Part shown: positions 32,690 to 43,312 of the stretch, piece after piece | Layout: every line of letters starts with the position of its first letter | Position numbering within the stretch: the first letter of the stretch is position 1 | Source: Vombatus ursinus | Taxonomy: Eukaryota > Chordata > Mammalia > Diprotodontia > Vombatidae | Assembly: GCF_900497805.2 (NCBI RefSeq) | Contig: NW_020954557.1 | Coordinates: 37,725,264-37,789,263, forward strand | Direction: 5' to 3' | DNA: 64,000 bases | Translations under genes and position numbers: made by a program | Notes under the pieces: model-generated | Seen by the model: the letters and a program-made list of their open reading frames with translations, nothing else | The model's database searches: none | What the model was told of the DNA's origin: nothing

Positions 32690-33868
32690 ACACTTTCTTT
32701 TAAAAAAAAAGTTTTTATTGATGTTGAGAGAAATTATTTTTCTGTTTTATTAAAAACCAATTATTAAATTAGGATCCAGGCTTTTCTCTTCCGTTTCTCT
32801 ATTGAGGCCCAACTCCTGTGGAAGATCATTCTCTGAAAGACATGGGTGATTGAGATTGCCCCTAACCTTAGGGGAATATGCTCTTTGATCTTGGGCCAAC
32901 TATGAGACCTTCCTTCTGTTTAGAGTATAAACAGAATCGAGCCTGGGTGAGTTCTTACCCAGAAGGAAAAAAGCCCCTGTTCTTGTGCCCCTCCATTAGA
33001 GTTTAGGGTGACCCAGCTCATGAAGGAGAAAACCAAGTTGTCTGGATGGAGATAGATTCCCTTGCCCAGATTGCTGGTGGTGGCTAAGTTTCATGATTAA
33101 GCCATGTTCTCAGCAAGAGGAGCTGAAAACTTCTAGTCCATCTCCTCATTAAATACCTACAAATCAGGATTGATTTTCACTTGTTGGGGTATTCCCTTTT
33201 ACAAAGGTGTTGAAGGTATCCATTATCTCCACTGGGGGTCTTTGGTTGCTGAGAGAAACCACTAACCATCAACTTATTGATTGCCAGCTAGCCTAATTAA
33301 TAAATTGCTTATTAATTACCTCTCTCGGTGGTTTTTCATTCATTACAATGTCTTGTGGGTTTTTTGTTTATTTTTTACATCATCATAGTTTTCCCCAGTA
33401 TCTTTCTTCCTCCCTCTACCAGAGAGCCATCCTGTATAACAAAGAGCATTTTTTAAAGACAAAAGAAAAAAGAAGAGGAAGAAATCAGTACAATCAACCA
33501 TTATATTGAAAAAGTATAAAAACATGCACAATGCGCAACAACTGTGAACCTCCAACTTCCATGAAGGATAGGTTGACAGTGTCCTCTTATATTTCTTCTT
33601 TTCTGCCTTCTATGTTCCTTGCAATTTTGCTATATTCACTTATGATTTTGTATGTGTGTGGTTGTTCTTGCCATTTACATTTTTGTATTTGTTGTGTATT
33701 TTCTTGGCTGTGCTTACTTCACTCTGCACCAGTTCATATAAATCTTTCCATGATCCTCTGTATACATCACATTCACCATTTCTTATAACACAGCAGTATG
33801 CCATTAGATTCATGTACCACAGTTTGTTTAACCATTTCTCAACTGATGGGTATTTTTTCAGAAAGAAC
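32690..33868 (-). mobile_element. LINE-1 3' end, antisense, interrupted by a solo LTR
   Basis: Poly-A complement and AGTTTTTATTGATGT at 32700-32724, then after the LTR CTTGTGGG, TTTACATCATCATAGTTTTCCCC and the older marsupial LINE-1 C-terminal region on the minus strand (TACTTCACTCTGCACCAGTTC, ATTAGATTCATGTACCACAG, CAACTGATGGG). The minus-strand frame at 33640-33894 holds EKWLNKLWYMNLMAYCCVIRN, the LINE-1 ORF2 tail. Confidence 0.87.
32725..33347 (-). mobile_element. Solo LTR, endogenous retrovirus family A (fossil)
   Basis: About 623 bp. On the minus strand it begins TGTAATGAATG and ends CTCTCA, with TG...CA ends. Both ends and an interior stretch (ATTAATAAGCAATTTATTAATTAGG) match the element at 35683-36562. 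It splits a LINE-1 at TTATTGATGT / ATGTCTTG, with a 4-bp duplication ATGT. No internal retroviral region is attached. Confidence 0.78.
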
Positions 33869-34590
33869 CAGAAGTGGTACCCTAGAACTAGCAAAAGCCT
33901 TAGCTTTGGGGTCTACAGATCTTCTGAGCAGGATTTTAGCTCTAGGGTTAGACTCAACTCCTCTCATTGGTTCAATTCTATTCAACTCCAGGGATACTAC
34001 CCATGCCACCACGTTATTTTGGTTGCAGGATGCCATTGCCAATTGAGGGAAGACAAGAGATTACCCTAGTTCTTCTTGGCAAGAGGCCCTCTGGGACTCA
34101 TCACTTGACCTAGTTAACTTATTTTTCATATTAGTCCACATAATTTAGTGGCAACCCATAGCCTGGGAAAAAGTCCATAGTCTCTGCCAAAAGCTTAGCT
34201 GAATTTCTGATCTTTTCAAATGAAAATTCAGCTACTCAAAGTCTAAAAGGTGCACACCCTTACATTTCATCTTAGCTCTTAGCTATCTGCAAATGGGCCC
34301 ACTCAAACTCTGAAAGCTTCCTATTTTCATCCGGTGGCTTGAGAGTATCTAATGGACACATTTCAGATACCCTAAATTAGCAAGGTCTGGAGTCCTTTCT
34401 CATCATAGATTTATTCTTATAGCAACCTGAGAACATAGCATCCGTGGCTTATTCATATTATCCAAAGACTGCCTAAATTCACAGAATCCCTACCAGGAAA
34501 CCCTATTCTCCCAGAATACAGACAGATTGGACATTCCCCTTTCTTACAGTTCCTAACCATGGAAATACTGGGATTCTAGAAATGGAAGGG
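33869..34590. other. Unassigned sequence
   Basis: About 0.7 kb; no gene or repeat recognised. The overlapping plus-strand frames at 33656-34069 begin inside the LINE-1 and have no known similarity beyond it. Confidence 0.4.
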
Positions 34591-34594
34591 AATG

Positions 34595-34692
34595 TAATGA
34601 TCGTTGAGTTCAATGCCTTCCCTCATTTTTACCAACGAGGAAACTGTCAGTGATAATCACCCAAGATCATATAGCTGCTAGGTTAGTAGTGT
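34595..34692 (-). mobile_element. MIR-type fragment, antisense
   Basis: CCTCATTTTTACCAACGAGG, AAACTG and CCCAAGATCATATAGCTGCTAGG follow the reverse-complemented MIR core. Confidence 0.6.
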
Positions 34693-35460
34693 TGAAAATG
34701 GATTTTTGGGAGAACATAACTGGTTCCATTTTGTTGTGCATTTTTTTCCTCACTCATCCTGATTCTTGAAAAGACATCAGCTTGAAGATTCCAGAGAGAG
34801 GTTTTTCATTAACTTCTTTTGCACTTTGATGCACTTCAGGGTTTGTCCAAATAAATCAATAAATTGTTTTGGGAATTGAATCTCTTGTGCCTTTTATACT
34901 TTGTAAAGCTTCATGATAAAATGTACCACGTAGTGGTCATTTAAATTGATGTTCAGTAGGTACAGACTTACACAGATCAGACCTTCCTGGGATTTTCCCT
35001 TTATTAGCCAAAAATATGCCAGAGAGATGAGACCTCTCTGGAATATTCTATTTTGGAACAGTCTGACCAGGATCTCAGAACTTGAGCCTTAAGTCAGCTT
35101 TATTTCATTAGTGATAAGAAACTCTTCTCACTAATTGAGGTTTGTGTCAGATCTGAAACTCACCAACCTTAACCTTGACCTTAGGCTCTAAATTTAACTA
35201 TGAATTTAGAGCAGAAATGATGGTCATGACAATACTGTTGTCATAAATGACAGACAATCAGACTGACAAATTCCTTGGTTGTTGACCTGTGGAAAATAAG
35301 ATGAAGGGGCATCAGGTTCAGAAAAATCCTAGTTCTAACCAAGATATTCACCCAGGTATAGAGGAACCTCTCCTGTTGAAATACAAAGTTTTTTCAGGAG
35401 TGGGAGATAAGACAGATAGATAATATAGAACCACAAAACATTACCTGTCTCTGGTTTTCT
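34693..35460. other. Unassigned sequence
   Basis: About 0.77 kb; nothing recognised with confidence. Confidence 0.4.
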
Positions 35461-36067
35461 CAGGGGTGGCTAGGTGGTACAGTGGATAGAGCACTGGACC
35501 TGGAGTCAGGAAGACTCATCTTCCTAGTTCAAATCTGGTCTCAGATGCTTACTAGTTGGGCAAGTCACTTAACCCTGTTTGCCTCAGTTTCTTCATCTGT
35601 AAAATAAGGTGGAGAAGGAAAAGGCAAACCACTCCAGTATTTCTGCCAAGAAAACCCCAAATAGGGGTTTAATCTCCAAGAATGTGATGATTAAAAAGTT
35701 TGAGAGACATGGTTTCTGAGTAATTTGATCATCTTATTAATAAGGCCAGCAGGTTATTAATAAAAGGATGGTTATTTGGTAATCTCTCTTAGACCAAAAG
35801 ACACCTAATGGTGGTGGGGTCACAGTTTATATGCCCTTTGAAGAAGAGGGTTCCCCAGGGGTGTCAGTCAACTAGGATTGGTTAATACAATAATGTGTGT
35901 GTGCTATATTAAAATAAAGTTCTTGGGGGTATGTGACTTAGATCACTCAAATCTTGGTCAAAGTGGCATCAATTTCCATATCACCTGTCTTGATAATAGG
36001 GAGAATAAATCTTTCCACCTCTCCCCCACCCTGTCTGATCAAATACAATGAAGCAGAAATATACTGA

Positions 36068-36225
36068 GTGGGGGCAGCTAGGTGGTGCAGTGGATAGAGC
36101 ACCGACCCTGGAGTCAGGAGGACCTGAGTTCAAATCCGACCTCAGACACATAACACTCACTAGCTGTGTGACTCTGGGCAAGTCACTTAACCCCAATTGC
36201 CTTACCTCCCGCCCCCCAAAAAATA
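36068..36225 (+). mobile_element. WSINE1-like SINE
   Basis: GGGGGCAGCTAGGTGGTGCAG head, GACCTGAGTTCAAATCCG (B box-like), CTAGCTGTGTGACTCTGGGC, and the ACCCCAATTGCC end with a short A tail. Well preserved. Confidence 0.95.
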
Positions 36226-36400
36226 TGCCAATTAGTCTAAACTTAGAATTTCTTTTACACTCTGATTAGATCATGGCTTGGAGAAATCTCTAAGAGAGAT
36301 TTCCCACATTGGTTGGTTTCTAGATGAGGAAGTAGAAAAGGGGAAAAACCTTGGTCCTAATACAATAATTAGTTATTAAATATGAAAGAAATATTAATTT

Positions 36401-36542
36401 TTTTTTGGTTAGGCAATGGGGTTAAGTGACTTGTCCAGGGTCACACAGCTAGTAAGTGTTATGTGTCTGAGGCTGGATTTGAACTCAGGTCCTCCTGACT
36501 CCAGGGTTGGTGCTCTATCCACTGCACCACCTAGCTGCCCCT
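36401..36542 (-). mobile_element. WSINE1-like SINE with exact 14-bp duplication
   Basis: T-run, then GGTTAGGCAATGGGGTTAAG to CACCTAGCTGCCCCT. The duplication AGAAATATTAATTT is exact at 36387-36400 and 36543-36556, so this is a fairly recent LINE-1-mediated insertion. Confidence 0.96.
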
Positions 36543-36604
36543 AGAAATATTAATTTCTCACAAGAAGAGTCAGACACAACTGAACAACAACAAAATAGTT
36601 TTCT

Positions 36605-36835
36605 CACAGGCACTATGCTAAGTGCTTTACAAATATCTCATTGATATCAACACACAACCCTGGAAAGTAGATGCTATTATTATCCCAGTTTTATAGTTAA
36701 GCAAACTGAGGCAGACAGAGGTGAAGTGACTTGCCCAGGGTCACATGGCTAATAAGTGTCTGAGGCTGGATTTAAACTCAGGTCTTCCTGACTAGGGGCC
36801 CAGAGTTCTATCCAATGTGCCTCTGGGTGCCTCTG
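36605..36835 (-). mobile_element. MIR-type CORE-SINE, antisense
   Basis: AGGCACTATGCTAAGTGCTTTAC, CAGTTTTATAGTTAAGCAAACTGAGGC and GACTTGCCCAGGGTCACATGGC to the head. Confidence 0.88.
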
Positions 36836-38158
36836 AGAAATGTGAAACAGTTGAGTTTCAGCAACTGACTATATACATCTTCACTTCTTAATTCATAATA
36901 TGCTCTCCTTTTGTGTCTGCAAAAGGGCACGACTCTTCCTGCCTCTTTCAGCTGAATTTGTGACAGAGATGTAACCCTTACTTGAATCTGTTGTAGAGAT
37001 AAGTCTGTTTTCTCTTGGCCAGCTTTACCTGAAGAAGTTTCTTCCATTATGGCAGGAAATTTGTTTCCCAGCTGGGTTTTTCCAGGAAGTATTACCCACC
37101 AATCTGTACCTAGGATAATCCGTATTATTGGCATGTTACTTGCGGAGTACCTCTTCTGCTGCTGCAATAAGCATAGGCCTACATATTTCCTATCCTCAAC
37201 ACCTATTCTTCTAGAACTGCTGATAATTACGGGGATTTTACTAGGGAGGCTTTGTAATATTCTCAGGCATAATGTAATGAATACTGTGACACTTGAGGTG
37301 TTGCTATGATCAGGGCTTGATCCCATTTGACAGGTAGACCCCTAAGCATAGGTTTGTCAAATAAATGCTTGACGTTATCTATCATGTGTATCAACTAACA
37401 CCAAAATAGAATAACTACCAAGCTCCTTATGTTCTTTTCTTGCTCTCAGAGCAATTGGCCACCAGAGTCCTTTTGGCTTGCCATTTGTGGGTAGTGGTGT
37501 TTTTCAGGGCCTCTAGGGGTACAGTTTAGTATTTCTATCAATCAGATCAGTGACTTGGCCTTCATCCTCTCAGCTCCTTCTATTTGTTCTGTCATTGGTC
37601 ATATGTTTCACTGGCTCACCCCTAAGTCAAGGACATATAATACAAAGTGTTTAATCACATGAGACTAATGGTAATAAAATGGGAAACATTAGTCTAACAG
37701 AGTAACAGATAAAAATGGATTCCCCAGACCCAGTCTCTACCAATATTTTCTGAGTTGAAATCGATCTTTTTTCCACACCATGTTCACTGCAATTCTTTTG
37801 CTGTTTTACTTTTGAGGCAATATTTCTCACGGTTTTCTGGTGTCTTTGTTGATATCTCACAAATGAGATTTTATTCTAAACTATTTTTTGCTTCCTGGAT
37901 TGTTTTTCTGCTTAGCAAAGAGATTATTTATTTTCTAGCTAAGCCAGTTTCTGAGTTCCCTCAACCTCCTTATTGTGGCAATCATTTTGTATTAATTAAA
38001 TTTCTCTAGAAAAGGTAATACTCAGGAATATCTTTGCTTTTATTTATTTGCCTTTTTTTCAAAGTCATTATATCATTAATCATAGTGGAAAAAAGAGCTG
38101 CCCAAGAGCTGGTTATTTTAAATAAACAGATTCAGCTGAAATAAAGAAATCATTATTT
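36836..38158. other. Unassigned sequence
   Basis: About 1.3 kb with no recognised repeat. A 172-codon open frame runs on the minus strand (37326-36808). Its 3' end lies in a MIR and its translation resembles nothing I know, so it is not called as a gene. Confidence 0.4.
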
Positions 38159-38175
38159 AAAACTATATATCATGG

Positions 38176-39222
38176 AGTCATCCCCCAATTGATAAATGGT
38201 CAAAGGATACAAGCAGGCAGTTTTCAGAGGAAGAAATCTAAGCTATCAATAATCAAATCAATAGCAATTAGAGAAATGCAATTTAAAGCAACCCTGAGGT
38301 TCTACATCATACTCATCAGGTTGGCAAAACTGATAAAAAAAATAAGGGGAAAATAACAAATGTTTGTGGGATGGGATGTGCTACAGGACAACAGGCGTAT
38401 TAATCCACTGTTAGCAGAGCTGTGAACTGATCTAATCATTCTGGAAAGCAGTGTGGAACTATGCCCTGAAAAGTTATAAATTGTGCATACTGTTTGACTC
38501 AGTGATAACCACTACTAGGTATGTTCTCCAAAGTGATCAAAGAAAGAGGAAAAAGTCCTTCACATATAAACATTATTTATGGCAGCTGTTTTTGTAGTGG
38601 CAAAGAATTGGAAGCTAAGGGAAGGTGCCCTACTATTGGGGAGGGGCTGAACAAACTGTAGTATGGGAAAGTAATGCAATATTATTGCATTATAAGAGCT
38701 AATGCAATGAATGGTTTAAGAGAAGAGTTGTGTGAACTGATACATAGTAAAGTGAACAGAACCAGGAGGAAAATTTATGTAATAACAACTACATTATATA
38801 GACAACTTTGAAGGACTTAAGAACTCTAATCAATGCAGACCCACCATGATTTCAGATGACCTATGATGAAGCATGTCACTCATCTTCTGACAGAGTGGTG
38901 ATGGATTTAGAGTGAAGATAATATATATATTATGTATGATATATATGGATAGGTATAGATATATAGATATATAGTTTTGTGATACTATATATATACATAC
39001 ATATTTTTGTGATTTATATATATTTATAGCGACACAGTTTTTGGACATTACCAATAGAAATTATTTTTGCTTAATAGTACATATTTGTTAAAATGGTTTT
39101 GTTTTTGTTTTTTTCAGTGAGTAGAGCTGTGGGAGGGAGACAAAATAGATTTTTGGCTACTGAAAATATAATTAATTAATTAATTAATGAAAATAAAATA
39201 TTATTTTAATTTTTAAAGAACC
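38176..39222 (+). mobile_element. 5'-truncated LINE-1 with 16-bp duplication
   Basis: Starts AGTCATCCCCCAATTGATAA (ORF2 C-terminus) and runs through GCAGTGTGGAACTATGCCC to the 3' UTR and a TAATTAATTAA...AAATAAAATA tail. The duplication AAACTATATATCATGG is exact at 38160-38175 and 39223-39238. A TA-rich microsatellite has expanded at about 38920-39025. Confidence 0.95.
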
Positions 39223-39239
39223 AAACTATATATCATGGT

Positions 39240-39720
39240 ATAGCAGAGCACTGGAGAAGGATTCATTAACTGCTATGAACTTGGGTAAGTTACTTCTTAT
39301 CCCTGAGGTTTCCTCCCTCCCTCTGATTGTAGAGTTGGGGGATAGACATTGGAGAGATCCTCTCAGGCATTTAAGGAGGGAGTGATTAGGTCTGTGAAAT
39401 TTAAGGAGGGAGTCCAGGGCAGGCACATCATTATTTCCCATCCAGCTTGAGGACTTCATCTTACTCATTACTTTTCAGTTTCTTTTTTTATGTGTTGTGT
39501 TTGCCCATTAAATTGTGAGCTCCTTGAAGGCAAGGACTCTTGTCTTTCTTTTTTACCTCTAGTACTTAGCACAGTGCCTGACACACAGTAGGAGCTTAAT
39601 ACATGTTTACTGACCACCTGGCTAACTTCTCCTTTGGGGACTTGTCTGCTCGTTTGTAAAATGAGGGGGCTGGCACGGATAGTCCCTGAGGTCTCTTCCA
39701 ATTCAAATGATTGATCTATT
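39240..39720 (+). mobile_element. MIR-type SINE split by an L2-like 3' end
   Basis: TATAGCAGAGCACTGGAG begins a MIR-like head; CTCGTTTGTAAAATGAGGGGGC at 39650 is a MIR 3' part. Between them, TAAATTGTGAGCTCCTTGAAGG, TTAGCACAGTGCCTGACAC and AGCTTAATACATG (about 39480-39625) are an L2-like 3' end. Confidence 0.65.
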
Positions 39721-39979
39721 AATGAAATCTATGAATTTGTTTCCTGTTTTATAATAGAATTTAACAATTTTCCCCCCATGAAACTTTTTAATTGAAGTAA
39801 ATAGCAACTTTCTTCCCTACAGTGGATAATAATTTCGGACTTAATTCATTTAAGCGCAATTTTCTGCTATGTCAATTAGTGGGTAAATTCAGTACTGTTG
39901 AATTGCATTGACCAAAGATGTTGTAAATATTTGCATATCTGTGCTTTACGTTTAGTTGTGCAGGTTGAAAGGCAGTAGC
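39721..39979. other. Unassigned sequence
   Basis: AT-rich; nothing recognised. Confidence 0.4.
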
Positions 39980-40145
39980 AAGAACAGAGGAGAGAACTGG
40001 TTTTGCTGTCCGAGAATCTGGGTTCAAATCCCACTTCAGATGCTTACTGATTGTATGACCTTGGGCAATTCATTAACTTCCCTGGGTTCCAGTTTCCTTA
40101 TCCTTAAAATGAGGATGTTGGGCTAGATGGCCTCTGAGGTCTTAA
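39980..40145 (+). mobile_element. MIR-type SINE (left part; continues after the LTR at 40814)
   Basis: GAATCTGGGTTCAAATCCC, TTACTGATTGTATGACCTTGG and GCTAGATGGCCTCTGAGG; TTCCAGTTCCAGATCTACG at 40816 continues it. Confidence 0.82.
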
Positions 40146-40813
40146 TGATGGGATATGGGCCCAAGCTGAGACCTTTGCCCCTCACCCAAAAGGAATTTGG
40201 GTCCTATTTGTCTACTGGGCCCCAGAAAACCCTTAAACTTTCTTTGAACTATCTAAGAAGTGGAAAGTGGCTGCCTGAGGCTATTATCCCCTCAGCTGGC
40301 CTTTCCTTATCTCTTATTTTTATTCTGATGGACTGGCTCTCCCTAATCCTAGGCCCTATCTCCCTTTGATATCCTAATCTATCTAATATTCTAGTTTTAT
40401 CCAGATCCCATTCCACCTCCTATCTCCCAGTTCTTTGTTACCTTAATAAAAGCCTACCCCTTCATTGTCTATTCCAAATGACCCCATTCAACTTCTCAGA
40501 CACTCCCATTCTCTCTAAACTCCTCCCTCTGTCACCCTAGATCCTCCTCCTAGCCCCTTCTCCAAACACCTCAAAATTGTTTGGCTGTATATAAGATTCA
40601 TCCTGGTCCCCATTTAAACGCTGAGATTTCCTCATGCCTGCTCGTCCTTATGGGTGTCACAAATGTTCAGATTCCTTAAGAGTCTGGCCTGTATGGTTCA
40701 TCTCTAATAAACCTTGTCTTTGACTGGAAGAAAACTTGGGTGGGATTCACTTGGGCAGGACCCGCATGTTGTGATTTTGGGGTCCTAGCACCCCTAGCAT
40801 CTATACCTCATCA
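40146..40813 (+). mobile_element. LTR, endogenous retrovirus family B (fossil), sense
   Basis: About 668 bp from TGATGGGATATGGGCCC to ACCTCATCA, with TG...CA ends. A GTATATAAGATTCATCC box (about 40588) and AATAAACCTTGTCTTTGAC (about 40707) are in the usual TATA and polyadenylation positions. It matches the antisense copy at 42726-43312 over the 3' region (TGTTGTGATTTTGGGGTCC). It interrupts a MIR, and no duplication is evident. Confidence 0.8.
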
Positions 40814-40964
40814 TTTCCAGTTCCAGATCTACGATAATGAACTAAAGATTCTATGACCCTGTGACTTTTCCCTTGCACAAGCCAACTAAGCTGATATAGA
40901 CAAAATGTGAGAAATGACATTTTTCTTTATTTCTTTTCTTTCTTTATTTATTTTAACAAAGACA

Positions 40965-41215
40965 GCACAGCATAGCAGAGCTTTGGACTTGGAGTCTGGC
41001 AACCTATATTCTAGGTCTGACTCCATCACTAGCTGTGTGACCTTGGGAAAGTCAACTTACTTCTCAGTTTCATCTTCTTCATTTGTAAAATGGGAGTAAC
41101 AATGCCTGGCCTGCCTATGTGATAGGGTTGTTATGAAGAACAAAGGAAATAATGCTTGGAAAAGTATTTTGATGGGTATAAAATCCTGTGCAAATGCAAA
41201 GCAATTAATATCATA
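40965..41215 (+). mobile_element. MIR-type CORE-SINE
   Basis: CACAGCATAGCAGAGCTTTGG head, ACTAGCTGTGTGACCTTGGG core, CATTTGTAAAATGGGAGTAAC, then AGGGTTGTTATGAAG and a tail. Confidence 0.9.
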
Positions 41216-41299
41216 AAATGCACTCATAGACTAATGGTTTGAATCATTTGGAACTGGCAACTACCTCGAGGTTGATTTGTACAGTCCCCTGGGGTTTTG

Positions 41300-41425
41300 T
41301 TTTTTTTTTTCAGATAAAGAAACTGAGACCCAGAGAATTGAAGTGACTTGTCCAAGGTCATAAAACAAGTAAGTGGCAGAGTAAGGATTCAAGCCCAAAT
41401 TTGTTCAGTGATGTTGCAGATAGGC
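41300..41425 (-). mobile_element. MIR-type CORE-SINE, antisense
   Basis: CAGATAAAGAAACTGAGACCC, GACTTGTCCAAGGTCATAAAAC and AGTGGCAGAG follow antisense MIR order. Confidence 0.82.
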
Positions 41426-42725
41426 TTCTTGACTTGGACCGGAAGGGCTCTAAGACCCTTTCTAACGCTTAGATTCTGGGTATTCGGTTTCTAAACTCTT
41501 TCCACTATTCATGCATACTAAATCCGTCCCCCTGATTTTAGACATATTATTACCACATATGCTGTGTATGTGGGAGTGTAACACATTGCTGACAATGAAA
41601 TAAAGGTTATATCATTTGGGTTTATCTGAAAGGACAAAGATTATGAAGTATGACAGGGATATACATTCCCAATTTCTTCTTTTTTTCTTAAAACTCTGGA
41701 TTTTGGCTTTTCACAGACCTAATCACTGGCCAGTGACCCCTTCCACGAGGTAAAAATTTGTTCCTTGAATGAATCTGAAAATAAGCAATTCCATAAGATG
41801 AGAAATAATAAGCCATGCCTCCAAGTGACTTCTAAATCAGTTCATTAAATCTGGGACTTAAAAGAGGAACTCAGCTCCTGATGAAACACATAGAGACAAA
41901 ACTTCGAGAAGGTACTAGGAGCTGGGAGAGTAGAAACAGAAACAGAAGAGAATGCCACAAAGAACAGGCTAAGATTCTGTGATCACGTCTGCTGGTGGTG
42001 GTGGGGCAGGGTGGGGGGCAGGGTGGGGAGATGGCAGGACACACATAGTATTGTGACAGAAGCTAGTTTGCTGAAACCTCTCCAGACTACCTTTTACCCA
42101 ATAGTAAACTTTTATGGGAACCTAAAGCCTTTTCTTTTATGGGAACCTAAAACCTTTTCTTTTAGGCACAGGGAAAGTCTGTTTGCCTTCCTTTGTTTTA
42201 AATATTTACTGTTTATTTAAAAGCCGCATTAAGCACCAACATTTGTTCTTGCAGGTGTAGTAAACGGGAATACTGTTGGGAGGAGGCAACTAAGAATGAG
42301 ACATCCCCAGAGAAGGAACAGAGATAGCTCCAACACTGAGGTATTTTGCCCAAAGCACAATCCCTGGCTCCTGGGAACTCTAACTAAAATAAAGATAGAG
42401 AATTATAGAACCAGAAAGGAGAAGGAAACTTTTATACTGAGAAATTCATCTGGATGAATTGAATCAGTAGTAGGGTGAGGAACAAATGGGGTGTTGGAAG
42501 AATATTGATCTCTCTACCATCCACTGCAAATAAACAAAATCTCTTTTTCCCCCTTATCCAATAGGAGAGAATTATCAGGATGAATCTCTAGTTGGAATCT
42601 GTTTTTATAAACTATCAATATTATTGTTATAACATTTCTAAGGAACTTCAAGACATTTTTATTAGCAGTGTTGAGATCTTGCAGAGAGTCAGCATATGAT
42701 AATAGATGAGTGTTAGACATGGAGT
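41426..42725. other. Unassigned sequence with a 25-bp tandem duplication
   Basis: No gene seen. TTTATGGGAACCTAAAGCC (42111) is followed 25 bp later by TTTATGGGAACCTAAAACC (42136). A G-rich GGTGGTGGTGGGGCAGGG run lies near 41993-42030. Confidence 0.45.
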
Positions 42726-43312
42726 TGATGCGGTTTAGGGGTTCAGGGGTACTGGGACCCCAAAATCACAACACATGGGTCCTACCCAAAAGAATTTGAC
42801 CCAAACCTTCTTTCAGCCAAAGACAAGGTTTATTAGGACACCCATCATATTGGGCAGACTCTTAAGGAGTCTGAACATTAGTAAGCTATTGGCTTATTGG
42901 CTAGATTATAAGAATCTGAGCAGTGGCTAGATTTTAAGAATCTAAGCAATGGCTAGATTATAAGAATCTGAGCATCTTAATGGTGACAAGATGGACCTTA
43001 TATACAGAAAGACTGTGGGAGGGATCTAGGAGTGGCCAGTAAACTGGGGTGAACAGAACTCCTGGGACCTGGACCTCCTGGCCAAGGAAGAACGGAGCCT
43101 AGCTAGGATTAAGGGTGGGAAATGGCTGGGGGCCATACATAGGGAGGTAAAACAAAGGAAGGCCAGGCTAGGTTAACAGAATTGGGAGATTGGGTGTAGC
43201 CACAACGAAAGGCCAGTTAATGGGATTATAGCCTCAGGGGAACACCAGAGATTTGGCCATGTGGGAAAGTCCAGGGTTTTTCCTTTCTGGGGCCCAGATT
43301 CCAACCCTATCA
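42726..43312 (-). mobile_element. LTR, endogenous retrovirus family B (fossil), antisense
   Basis: About 587 bp. In reverse it begins TGATAGGG and ends CGCATCA, like the copy at 40146-40813, sharing the AATAAACCTTGTCTTTGGC and TGTTGTGATTTTGGGGTCCC blocks. A short internal repeat of GGCTAGATTATAAGAATCTG-type units occurs around 42898-42975. No internal retroviral region is attached. Confidence 0.8.

Larger units (their letters stand above)
35683..36562 (+). mobile_element. Solo LTR, endogenous retrovirus family A (fossil), carrying two SINEs
   Basis: Begins TGTGATGATTAA and ends TTAATTTCTCA or TTTCTCACA, so the ends are near-inverted repeats. The flank is CAAGAA on both sides if it ends CTCA (6-bp duplication), or AGAA on both sides if it ends CACA (4-bp). 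An AATAAAG motif at about 35916 could be the old polyadenylation signal. It holds two WSINE insertions of opposite orientation. It matches the minus-strand copy at 32725-33347. No internal retroviral genes are attached. Confidence 0.8.
35464..36597 (+). mobile_element. Mar1-type CORE-SINE with RTE-like tail, split by an LTR
   Basis: Head and body at 35464-35682 (GGTGGCTAGGTGGTACAGTGG, GGTGGAGAAGGAAAAGGC, GCCAAGAAAACCCC). The missing tail end AGAAGAGTCAGACACAACTG and AACAACAACAAAA is found at 36563-36594, after the LTR. Confidence 0.87.

Noticed and set aside
33656-34069. 137-codon plus-strand frame
   Set aside because: The first third is the antisense of LINE-1 ORF2; the rest has no similarity I recognise.
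40588-40720. TATA box plus AATAAA considered as a host promoter/terminator pair
   Set aside because: Their spacing and the second copy at 42726-43312 show that they are parts of an LTR.
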